Shown one piece after another: positions 8,259 to 15,304 of a stretch of 62,941 bases of DNA. Position 1 is the stretch's first letter; each line of letters begins with the position of its first letter. The notes under the pieces were generated by a model, which made no database searches, was not told the DNA's origin, and saw only the letters and a program-made list of their open reading frames with translations. This DNA is from Clostridiales bacterium (GTDB taxonomy: Bacteria > Bacillota > Clostridia > Oscillospirales > Oscillospiraceae), in the NCBI GenBank assembly GCA_004553545.1, contig SFLD01000006.1, positions 1 to 62,941 on the forward strand, written 5' to 3'. The position numbers and the translations under genes were made by a program.

Positions 8259-9140
8259 ATGTATGATATGAAAGCCCTCTACCAGGCGGAAAGCGTCCAG
8301 GACGCCGTCGCCCTGCGGCTGGCCCACCCCGAGGCCCAGATCATCGCCGGCGGCTCCGACGTGCTGGTGCAGATGCGGGAGGGGAAGCGTGCCGGGAAGG
8401 AGCTCATCTCCATCCAGCGGCTGGACGAGCTCCGGGGCGTCTCCCTGGAGGAGGACGGGACCCTTCGCATCGGCTCCCTCACGAGCTTCTCCCACATCAC
8501 CCGGGACCCCCTCATCCAGAAGTACATCAACGTTCTGGGCGAGGCCGTGGACCAGGTGGGCGGCCCCCAGATCCGGAACATCGGCACCATCGGCGGCAAC
8601 ACCTGCAACGGCGTCACCTCCGCCGACTCCGCCTCCACCCTCCACGCCTGGGACGCCGTGGTGGAGCTGACGGGCCCCGAGGGCAAGCGCCTGCAGCCCA
8701 TCCGCGATTTCTACATCAAGGCCGGCAAGGTGGACATCCGGGAGGGCGAGCTCCAGACGGCCATCCTCATTCCGAAAGAAAGCTACGACCGCTGCTTCGG
8801 CCACTACATCAAGTACGCCATGCGCAGCGCCATGGACATCGCCACCCTGGGGACCTCCGTCAATGTGCGGCTGAGCCCGGACGGGAAGACCGTGGAGCGG
8901 GCGAGAGTGGCCTTCGGCGTGGCGGGTCCCGTGCCCCTGCGGGCGGAGACGGCGGAGAAGCTGGCCGCCGGGCAGCCGGTCTCCCTGGACCTGGCGGAGG
9001 CCTTCGCCCAGGCGGTGAAGGAGGACATCAATCCCCGGGATTCCTGGCGTGCCGCCAGGGATTTCCGGATGCACATCGCGGTGGAGAGCGCCAAGCGCGC
9101 GTTCATCGAGTCGGTCAAGCTGGCGGGAGGTGAGCTCTGA
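8259..9140 (+). CDS. xdhB: Xanthine dehydrogenase-type FAD-binding subunit
   Basis: Electron-transfer subunit that passes electrons from the Fe-S clusters to FAD. At 293 residues it is the standard length for the CoxM/XdhB family. It shows the FAD-binding motifs AGGSD near residue 32 and IGTIGGN near residue 112, then the CO-dehydrogenase flavoprotein C-terminal domain. Start ATG has GAGGAGG 7 bases upstream. It lies 14 bases after xdhA and its last base is shared with the xdhC start (TGATG). Confidence 0.92.
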   Translation: MYDMKALYQAESVQDAVALRLAHPEAQIIAGGSDVLVQMREGKRAGKELISIQRLDELRGVSLEEDGTLRIGSLTSFSHITRDPLIQKYINVLGEAVDQVGGPQIRNIGTIGGNTCNGVTSADSASTLHAWDAVVELTGPEGKRLQPIRDFYIKAGKVDIREGELQTAILIPKESYDRCFGHYIKYAMRSAMDIATLGTSVNVRLSPDGKTVERARVAFGVAGPVPLRAETAEKLAAGQPVSLDLAEAFAQAVKEDINPRDSWRAARDFRMHIAVESAKRAFIESVKLAGGEL

Positions 9141-9637
9141 TGGCACAGTATCAGGTGGTCCATTTCAACCTCAACGGCAAGGACGTGGAGAAGGTGGTGG
9201 ACGTCCGGGCCAGCCTCACGGACATGCTGCGAAACGACTTCCGCATGACGTCCGTGAAGAAAGGCTGCGAGGTGGGCGAGTGCGGGGCCTGCAACGTCCT
9301 CATCGATGGGGAGGCCTTCAACTCCTGCATCTATCTCGCCGTCTGGGCCGAGGGCAAGCACATCCGGACCCTGGAGAGCCTGCTGGGCCCCAATGGCGAG
9401 CTCTCGGACATCCAGCAGGCCTTCATTGAGGAGACCGCCATCCAGTGCGGCTTCTGCTCCCCGGGCTTCATGCTCTCCGCCGTGGAGATTTTGGAGAGCG
9501 GGAAGGAGTATACGGACGATCAATTGCGCAAGCTCCTCTCCGGCCATCTCTGCCGCTGCACGGGCTATGAGAACATCCTTCGGGCGGTGAAGAAGGTCAT
9601 GTACTGCCGCCTGGGCAAGGAACTGCCGGAGGCATAA
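9140..9637 (+). CDS. xdhC: Xanthine dehydrogenase-type 2Fe-2S subunit
   Basis: Small iron-sulfur subunit carrying two 2Fe-2S clusters between the molybdenum site and FAD. At 165 residues, the N-terminal ferredoxin-like domain uses cysteines 43, 48, 51 and 63, and the helical domain uses 103, 106, 138 and 140 (CRCTGY). Here 'xdhC' means the Fe-S subunit of the E. coli-style xdhABC operon, not the MoCo-insertion chaperone of the same name. It overlaps xdhB by one base and is followed by a strong terminator. Confidence 0.93.
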   Translation: MAQYQVVHFNLNGKDVEKVVDVRASLTDMLRNDFRMTSVKKGCEVGECGACNVLIDGEAFNSCIYLAVWAEGKHIRTLESLLGPNGELSDIQQAFIEETAIQCGFCSPGFMLSAVEILESGKEYTDDQLRKLLSGHLCRCTGYENILRAVKKVMYCRLGKELPEA

Positions 9638-9644
9638 GAAAGCA

Positions 9645-9680
9645 AGAGCGCCTGTCCCCCACGGGACAGGCGCTCTTTTT
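9645..9680 (+). terminator. Terminator of xdhABC operon
   Basis: Long stem AGAGCGCCTGTCCC / GGGACAGGCGCTCT followed by a T-run (TTTTT). The run-in As also make it usable for the convergent VWA gene. Confidence 0.85.
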
Positions 9681-9686
9681 GTGCGG

Positions 9687-11438
9687 TCAGTCGGAGAGCT
9701 CGGCGATCTCCTGCTGGATGAGCTTCCCGGCGGCGCCTGCCAGCTCGTCCATCCGGCGGATGCGGACCAGGTCCCGGCCATAGATGGTCCGGGCATCGGG
9801 AAAGCTGGCGCTCTCTCCCATGAAGATGGCGGCCACCCGGACGCCCCGCTGCCGGAGAGTGCGGACCTGGGCGGCGGTATCCTGGACGGCGGCGGGACCG
9901 TCGTAGTCCCGGGAGAGGGGAACGCGGTCGCTGGGCGGGATCTTGTGGCTGTCGTTGGGGCTGGCGTCCGTCAGCAGGAGGAGCAGGCGCTTCTCCGCCG
10001 GGGCGTCCCGCAGCAGGGGCGCCATGCCCCGGAGGGCCAGGCCGTCCCGGTTCCACCCGGCGGCGAAGTAGTCAAAGATCTTCCGCTCGGCGTTCCGGTC
10101 CGGGAAGTCCTTCAGGATGCGCAGCACCGTGTAGCCCCGGAGGGAGCAGAAGCTGCTGACCCGGACGGGGATGCCGCAGGCGGCAAGGCTTTTCGCCAGG
10201 AGAAAGCCCTGGGCGGCGATGATCTCCTGGCAGTGGAGGCGGGAGGCGGAGCCATCCAGCAGGAGGTCCACGGAGAAGCCCGGCTGGGGTTCCGGGTCCG
10301 AGCGGAGGAAGATGCGGTCATCCCCCAGCAGCGGGGCCCGCCAGACCCGGCGGCCATCCAGAACGCCCTGGCGGGCGGGGAAGGCCTGGGGCTGCTGGTG
10401 GATGAGGAGGCAGTTGCGGATCTGCTCCGTCAGGCGGGCCAGGGCGCTCTGATAGAGCTCGCTGTCCTTCCGGAAGGCGGCGCGGTTCCATTTCGCCTGC
10501 TCCGCCGCCTGCTGGGCCAGGAGCTGGGAATCCTTACTTTGCGGCTTGTCCGGGGGCGGAGCGCCCTTGGTGTACCAGAGGCGGCAGTCCAGGTGGTCCC
10601 CGGTGCAGCAGCGCTGCTGGATAAGGGCCAGGTCCCGGGGAGGGAAGAGGCAGCGGCCGAAGCACTGCTCGATGTAGTCCCGGTCGGCCTCCTCCCGCTC
10701 GTTGGAGCGGAGGTGGGCCCGGAGAGCCCTGGCCGCCTGGACCATGCCGCCCTGACCCGCCTGGGAGGAGCGGCCCAGGACCAGGTCATCCGTCCGGACG
10801 ATCTCCACGGGCATGAGCTTTGTGAGGAGCGGGGCCCAGCGCTCGTCAAAATGGAGCCGCAGGGGGACTTTCCTCCGCACTGTGCCGTCAAACTGCAGGT
10901 ACTTTTGGAAGGCGGCCAGGATGGCCTGCTCCACGGCGTCCCCCTCCAGATCGCCGGAGAGGGAAAGGGCCTCTGAGAACCCCTTCTCCCAGGGAGGGAG
11001 GACCGGGGGACGCTGGCCCAGGACCGTCTTCCACCGGGCGGACTGCAGGGTATAGACCAGCGGGTTTTTCTCCATCCACTCCTGCCGGGAGAGCTGGTAT
11101 TCCGAGGAGAAGAAGCCCTCGGCGTGGGCCAGGCGAAGGGTCTCAAGGGCGGGACGGCAGGGGAGTTCCCGCTGGTAGAGGGCGCTCTCCAGGCCCAGCC
11201 AGGCGAGGTCATCCAGCATGGCCTGGCGGACGTCCCCCTGCCAGCGGGCGAAGAGGCGGCGGGGCATCTCGTCCCCGTACCACTTGTGGAGAAGGCCCAC
11301 CAGGAGGTCCAGGTAGAAGTCCGGTTGACCGGAGGCGGTCATGGCCAGAAAGGGCGGCTCAAAGCCGTAGTCTCCCGCCCCGGTCCAGACGATGTTCATG
11401 GCCCGGCGCTGCTGGGCACTGAAATTCCGGGTCTCCAT
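9687..11438 (-). CDS. VWA-domain protein, CoxE-like partner of a MoxR ATPase
   Basis: A 583-residue protein with a C-terminal von Willebrand A domain; the first two-thirds is not recognised. The metal-site motif reads LLDGSAS (DxSxS) near residue 385, with a TDASPND block later matching another MIDAS loop. It lies 4 bases after the AAA+ ATPase gene, the standard ATPase-VWA pairing of the RavA/ViaA, NorQ/NorD and CoxD/CoxE systems. Such pairs remodel or load metal into large enzymes. The neighbouring molybdenum hydroxylases make a CoxD/CoxE-like maturation role attractive but unproven. The start at 11438 (METRNFS) is preferred over an upstream in-frame Met lying inside the ATPase gene. Confidence 0.75.
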   Translation of the reverse strand: METRNFSAQQRRAMNIVWTGAGDYGFEPPFLAMTASGQPDFYLDLLVGLLHKWYGDEMPRRLFARWQGDVRQAMLDDLAWLGLESALYQRELPCRPALETLRLAHAEGFFSSEYQLSRQEWMEKNPLVYTLQSARWKTVLGQRPPVLPPWEKGFSEALSLSGDLEGDAVEQAILAAFQKYLQFDGTVRRKVPLRLHFDERWAPLLTKLMPVEIVRTDDLVLGRSSQAGQGGMVQAARALRAHLRSNEREEADRDYIEQCFGRCLFPPRDLALIQQRCCTGDHLDCRLWYTKGAPPPDKPQSKDSQLLAQQAAEQAKWNRAAFRKDSELYQSALARLTEQIRNCLLIHQQPQAFPARQGVLDGRRVWRAPLLGDDRIFLRSDPEPQPGFSVDLLLDGSASRLHCQEIIAAQGFLLAKSLAACGIPVRVSSFCSLRGYTVLRILKDFPDRNAERKIFDYFAAGWNRDGLALRGMAPLLRDAPAEKRLLLLLTDASPNDSHKIPPSDRVPLSRDYDGPAAVQDTAAQVRTLRQRGVRVAAIFMGESASFPDARTIYGRDLVRIRRMDELAGAAGKLIQQEIAELSD

Positions 11439-11442
11439 GGCG

Positions 11443-12357
11443 TCAGTCCGTGAAGAGTTTGGCCCGGTCCAGCTTAGCGGGGATCCGGGCGGTGATGACA
11501 TCCCGGATGAGCCCCTGCTCGTAGGCGTCGAAGGCCTTGTTGGTAATGCCCATGTCCAGCGCCATGCCGGGGGCCACGCCTTTCCGGATGAGGCGCAGGG
11601 CGTCCAGCAAGCCCCGGAGGTCCAGAGCCTTGGAGGAGACCTCGGCGCTCTCGCACTTTTTCTGCAGGTCCAGGAAGAGGGCGGCGAACTGCTGGCGGTA
11701 CTTCTTTTCGAGGGTCGGGAACTCCCCGGAGAGGAGGCGGATGAGCCCCGCCTCGTCGATGGGGGGCATGTCGATGACCACGAAGCGGGAGGTCAAGGCC
11801 TCGTTGAGCTCCCGGGTCCCGGCGTAGCCGTAGTTCATGGTGCCGAGAAAGCGGGCGGCGGGGTGGATGGCCACCTGCCGGTAGCCGGGGACATCGATGG
11901 CCCGGCGGAAGTCCAGGGCGGCGTGGAGCACGGCCAGGGCCTCGTTTTTCGCCATGTTGATCTCGTCCAGCACGCCAAAGCCGCCGTTTTCCGCGCAGAG
12001 GGTGATGGGGCCGGGGCGGAAGCGGACCTCTCCGCCCTCGAAGGTATCCATGCCGATGAGGCCGGCGGCGTCCATGTTCACGTGGAAGGAGACGTTCCAG
12101 GCGGGACGGCCGAAGGCCTGAGCCAGGTTCTCCGCGAGGACGTTCTTGCCCGTCGCCTTGCTGCCGGAGAGCAGCAGGTTTTCCCCGCAGAGCAGGGCGG
12201 CGATGGCGGCCTCCCAGACCTCCTTCCCATAGTAGCGGTAGCGGGGCTCCGGGACGCGGCCGGCCAGGTCCGCCGGGGTGGGGTACTGGGCGCGGTAGGC
12301 TTCCAGGTCCTTCAAAAGGCCGGGGGAGACGCCCTCCTCCTTCAGGTATTCCAGCAT
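11443..12357 (-). CDS. MoxR-family AAA+ ATPase, CoxD/CbbQ-like
   Basis: A 304-residue cytosolic AAA+ ATPase with Walker A GSKATGKN near residue 66, Walker B GVLDEIN near 129 and a conserved GTMNYGYAGT sensor-1 segment. The fold and length match MoxR-type ATPases that act with VWA proteins in enzyme maturation. The ATG at 12357 follows AAAGGAG by 10 bases; 11 upstream in-frame residues lack a ribosome site. It is the first gene of a two-gene operon with the VWA protein, convergent with xdhABC. Target enzyme not shown by sequence. Confidence 0.8.
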   Translation of the reverse strand: MLEYLKEEGVSPGLLKDLEAYRAQYPTPADLAGRVPEPRYRYYGKEVWEAAIAALLCGENLLLSGSKATGKNVLAENLAQAFGRPAWNVSFHVNMDAAGLIGMDTFEGGEVRFRPGPITLCAENGGFGVLDEINMAKNEALAVLHAALDFRRAIDVPGYRQVAIHPAARFLGTMNYGYAGTRELNEALTSRFVVIDMPPIDEAGLIRLLSGEFPTLEKKYRQQFAALFLDLQKKCESAEVSSKALDLRGLLDALRLIRKGVAPGMALDMGITNKAFDAYEQGLIRDVITARIPAKLDRAKLFTD

Positions 12358-12513
12358 CGATGCAGCACTCCTTTCTGTCGGCGTGATCACTATCCGGGGA
12401 TATCATAGCACAAGTTCTGGGATTGGGAAGAGGCAGGTTTCACAAAATTCCGGTGATTCCGTTCCAATTTCTTCCCTTTCTGGGGGATTGGAAAACAGGA
12501 CATTGTTTTTTGT

Positions 12514-12542
12514 TTGACGAACTCGGGAAAAGGGAGTATAAT
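12514..12542 (+). promoter_or_regulatory. Promoter of cytidylate kinase-like gene
   Basis: TTGACG and a perfect TATAAT with a 17-base spacer, about 30 bases before the ATG at 12573. Confidence 0.75.
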
Positions 12543-12572
12543 AGGGCCATCATCAAGAAGGAGGCATCCTCT

Positions 12573-13187
12573 ATGAATACCATCATCACCATTGGACGGC
12601 AGTTCGGCAGCGGCGGCCGGGAGATCGGCATCCGCCTGGCCAAGGCCCTGAACGTGCCTTTCTACGATAAGGAGCTGCTGCGCAAGGCGGCGGAGAAGAG
12701 CGGCCTCTGCGAGAAGATCTTTGAGAACTTCGACGAGCGGCCCAAGAGCCTGCTGTACTCCATCGCCATGGACTCCTACCTCTTCTCCCTGCCCGGCGCC
12801 GGGGCCAGCGACTCCCTGGAGCAGAAGGTCTATCTCGCTACCTACGACGCCATCCGCCATGTGGCGGACGAGGGCCCCTGCGTGCTCATCGGCCGCTGCG
12901 CGGACTATGCCCTGGCGGACCGGGACAACGTGCTGAAGATCTTCATCGACGCTCCCATGGAAAAGCGCATCGAGACGGTGGCCCAGCGGGAGAACCTGAC
13001 GCCGGAGAAGGCCCGCCAGCTGATCCTGAAGACCGACAAGCGCCGGGCGTCCTACTATGAGTACTACTCCTCCCAGAAGTGGGGCACCGTGGAGAGCTAC
13101 GATTTCTGCCTGGACTCCAGCGTCTTCGGCATCGACGGCACCGTGGCGCTCATCGAGAAACTGGTGGAGATGAAGGAAGCCAAGTAA
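12573..13187 (+). CDS. Cytidylate kinase-like family protein
   Basis: A 204-residue P-loop protein of the AAA_26/cytidylate-kinase-like family that is common in Clostridia. It opens MNTIITIGRQFGSGGREIG, where the glycine-rich segment is the variant P-loop. Later motifs are FYDKELL and VLIGRCADYAL. The family is distinct from true Cmk and its physiological substrate is not established. ATG has AAGGAGG upstream and a consensus promoter. Single gene unit. Confidence 0.85.
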   Translation: MNTIITIGRQFGSGGREIGIRLAKALNVPFYDKELLRKAAEKSGLCEKIFENFDERPKSLLYSIAMDSYLFSLPGAGASDSLEQKVYLATYDAIRHVADEGPCVLIGRCADYALADRDNVLKIFIDAPMEKRIETVAQRENLTPEKARQLILKTDKRRASYYEYYSSQKWGTVESYDFCLDSSVFGIDGTVALIEKLVEMKEAK

Positions 13188-13202
13188 AAGCCCGGAAAGC
13201 GT

Positions 13203-13228
13203 CGGCGGCGGGGGAGACCCCGCCGCCG
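13203..13228 (+). terminator. Weak terminator after cytidylate kinase-like gene
   Basis: Stem CGGCGGCGGGG / CCCCGCCGCCG with loop GAGA, followed by the imperfect T-rich tail ATTTCTCTT. Confidence 0.45.
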
Positions 13229-13235
13229 ATTTCTC

Positions 13236-13264
13236 TTGCGGCGGCTTCCAGTTTGTGCTATACT
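13236..13264 (+). promoter_or_regulatory. Promoter of small membrane protein gene
   Basis: TTGCGG and TATACT, 17-base spacer, about 35 bases before the ATG at 13298. Confidence 0.55.
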
Positions 13265-13297
13265 GACGAAAGAAACGGAGGAAGAGGGGGACGGACT

Positions 13298-13552
13298 ATG
13301 AATCCGCAGCAGAGAAAGAAACTCCTTGGCATCGCCAGCGGTGAGCTGGTGTTCGCGGGCGGCATCTTTTTGGCCGTGGCGCTTGCGGGCAAGACCCGGG
13401 GCGACTGGCAGCTTGGTGCGGCCATCGCCTGCTTTGTGGTGGCCGGGATCTTCCTGGTGGTGCGTTTTGTGGGCGGCGGCGGTAAGGCACCGCAGCAGCC
13501 TGCACCGGGTCAGGGCAAGGGCAAGCGCAGCAAGAAAAAGAGAAAGCACTGA
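13298..13552 (+). CDS. Small two-helix membrane protein of unknown function
   Basis: 84 residues. Two hydrophobic stretches (about residues 13-31 and 39-58) are separated by a short polar turn, followed by a proline/glutamine segment and a strongly basic tail ending SKKKRKH. The topology suggests an integral membrane hairpin with a cytosolic basic tail. The gene has its own promoter and a ribosome site (GGAGGAAGAGGGGG). No family recognised. Confidence 0.65.
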   Translation: MNPQQRKKLLGIASGELVFAGGIFLAVALAGKTRGDWQLGAAIACFVVAGIFLVVRFVGGGGKAPQQPAPGQGKGKRSKKKRKH

Positions 13553-13583
13553 AAAAAGGGCGGCATCCTGTCGGGTGCCGCCC
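13552..13583 (-). terminator. Terminator of modE-like gene (bidirectional)
   Basis: Stem GGGCGGCA..TGCCGCCC. On the minus strand it is followed by a run of six Ts, so it is best placed for the modE-like gene, but it also closes the convergent small membrane protein gene. Confidence 0.7.
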
Positions 13584-13588
13584 TCCCC

Positions 13589-13963
13589 TTATTCGCCCTT
13601 CGGGCGGAGGTCCCGGTAGAAGCCAAAGGCCTCCTCAAATTTCCCCGCGCTGTAGGCTGTGACGTCTGCCACGTAGGCGTCGTAGGCGGCCAGGAGCCGC
13701 TTGGCCTCCTCCGTCAGCACGGCGCCGCCGCCGCCCTTGCCTCCGATGCTGGAGGAGAGCATCTTGCAGCCGAAGACGTTTTCCGCCGTCCGGATGATGC
13801 GCCAGGCTTTGGAGTAGGCCATCTCCATGGAAGCGGCGGCGGAGCGGAGGGAGGAATGCTCCTCCACCCGGTGGAGGAGGGTGGCGATGCCGGGACCGAA
13901 GCAGCGGGTGCGGTCCTCCGTATAGAGGCGGACGGTGAGCTTCAGCTGTAATTCCTTCTCCAT
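13589..13963 (-). CDS. ModE-like winged-helix transcriptional regulator
   Basis: 124 residues, matching the N-terminal DNA-binding domain of ModE (LysR-type winged helix) without the molybdate-binding Mop domains. Typical segments are EEHSSLRSAAASMEMAYSKA for the helix-turn-helix and GGKGGGGAVLTEEAKRLL for the wing. Short ModE-like proteins often regulate molybdenum-enzyme or molybdate genes. Proximity to the hydroxylase island supports that, but without Mop domains the ligand is unknown. ATG preceded by AGGAGG. Own promoter and terminator. Confidence 0.82.
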   Translation of the reverse strand: MEKELQLKLTVRLYTEDRTRCFGPGIATLLHRVEEHSSLRSAAASMEMAYSKAWRIIRTAENVFGCKMLSSSIGGKGGGGAVLTEEAKRLLAAYDAYVADVTAYSAGKFEEAFGFYRDLRPKGE

Positions 13964-13995
13964 GGGGGACCTCCTGGCGTGATTTTTCTGAGAAA

Positions 13996-14024
13996 ATGAT
14001 AGCACCTTTCCCGCTCTGCGTCAA
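13996..14024 (-). promoter_or_regulatory. Promoter of modE-like gene
   Basis: Minus-strand TTGACG and TATCAT with a 17-base spacer, about 35 bases before the ATG. Confidence 0.6.
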
Positions 14025-14034
14025 ACCTTTTCCC

Positions 14035-14063
14035 TTGCAATGGGCTCTCCGGGCTGGTAGAAT
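14035..14063 (+). promoter_or_regulatory. Promoter of aldo/keto reductase gene
   Basis: TTGCAA and TAGAAT, 17-base spacer, back to back with the modE-like promoter. Confidence 0.6.
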
Positions 14064-14126
14064 GGGGGCGAAAAGGCTTTCATGCCGCCCCGGAAGACCC
14101 CCGGGATCACGGAAAGGAGAACTACC

Positions 14127-15113
14127 ATGGATATCCCGAAAGTCCGTCTCGGCAGGACGGAGCTCTATGTCACCAAGACCTCCTTCGGCGCGCTGCCGGT
14201 GCAGCGCATCGGCCACGAGGCCGCCCGGAAGCTGCTGCGCCGGGCCTATGAGAGCGGCATCAACTACTTCGATACCGCCAACATGTATACGGACAGCGAG
14301 GAGAAGATTGGCGAGGCCCTCCACGATGTCCGGCAGAACATCGTCATCTCCACCAAGAGCGGCGGCAAGGACAAAAAGACCGTCCGGGAGCACATCGAAC
14401 TGAGTCTCCGTCGGATGCAGACGGACTACATCGACCTCTTCCAGTTCCACAACCCGGCGGAGCTGCCGGACCCGGAGGACCCGGACGGCCCCTTCGGCAT
14501 CACCAACCACCGTCTTGGCGTGGCCCAGGCCGCCATTGCCTCCGGAAACTTTGAGACGCTGCAGTTTCCCTTCTGCTACCTCTGCACGGAGAAGGACCTC
14601 CAGCTCCTCCGCGCCTGCGAGGCGGCGGACATGGGCTTCATCGCCATGAAGGGCCTCTCCGGCGGTATGCTCTCCAACGCCGCCGCCTGCTATGCCTTCA
14701 TGCAGCAGCACCCCAACGTGGTGCCCATCTGGGGCATCCAGCACGAGTGGGAGCTGGACCAGTGGCTGAAGCTGACGGAGGAGAACCAGCAGATGACGCC
14801 GGAGCTTGCCGCCGTCATCGAGAAGGACCGGAAGGAGCTGGCTCACAACTTCTGCCGCAGCTGCGGCTACTGCCTGCCCTGCGCCGCCGGCATCAACATC
14901 CCCCAGGCTGCCCGCATGGCCATGCTGCTGCGCCGCTCCCCCTACCGCCCCTACATGACGGAGCAGTGGTACGCCGAGATGCACAAGATCGAGGGCTGCC
15001 TCCACTGCGACGCCTGCAAGAGCCGCTGTCCCTACGGCCTGGATACCCCCAACCTCCTCCAGGAGATGCTGAAGGACTACGACGCCTTCTACGCCCTCCA
15101 TCATAACGACTGA
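14127..15113 (+). CDS. Aldo/keto reductase with ferredoxin domain, internal deletion
   Basis: Predicted NAD(P)H-dependent oxidoreductase of the TIM-barrel aldo/keto reductase family with a C-terminal 4Fe-4S module, 328 residues. The catalytic tetrad is visible: Asp in FDTAN, Tyr in MYTDSE, Lys in STKSGG and His in FQFHN. The C-terminal part carries CRSCGYCLPC and CLHCDACKSRC. Between PEDPDG and FGITNH about 15 residues usual in this family (the LYEALLEAK-like helix and start of the next strand) are missing, with the frame kept. The enzyme may therefore be impaired. ATG follows GGAAAGGAGA. Single gene unit. Confidence 0.82.
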   Translation: MDIPKVRLGRTELYVTKTSFGALPVQRIGHEAARKLLRRAYESGINYFDTANMYTDSEEKIGEALHDVRQNIVISTKSGGKDKKTVREHIELSLRRMQTDYIDLFQFHNPAELPDPEDPDGPFGITNHRLGVAQAAIASGNFETLQFPFCYLCTEKDLQLLRACEAADMGFIAMKGLSGGMLSNAAACYAFMQQHPNVVPIWGIQHEWELDQWLKLTEENQQMTPELAAVIEKDRKELAHNFCRSCGYCLPCAAGINIPQAARMAMLLRRSPYRPYMTEQWYAEMHKIEGCLHCDACKSRCPYGLDTPNLLQEMLKDYDAFYALHHND

Positions 15114-15141
15114 CCTGCGCGGAAGGCGCGGATCACGCCCC

Positions 15142-15168
15142 GCCGGGCTCGGGAAGGGCCCGGCGGAG
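15142..15168 (+). terminator. Possible terminator after aldo/keto reductase
   Basis: Stem CCGCCGGGC / GCCCGGCGG without a clear T-run, 30 bases after the stop codon. Confidence 0.3.
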
Positions 15169-15304
15169 AGCCGTCCGCCCCCACACCCCGCCCCGGAGCC
15201 GCCAAATTCCGCCGCAACCGGCAATAGTTGCGCCGGGTTGGTGGATTCCGGGGCGTTTTCCCGCTATGCTGAGGCCATCAAAGCCACGAAAGGAGCAAGA
15301 TACG

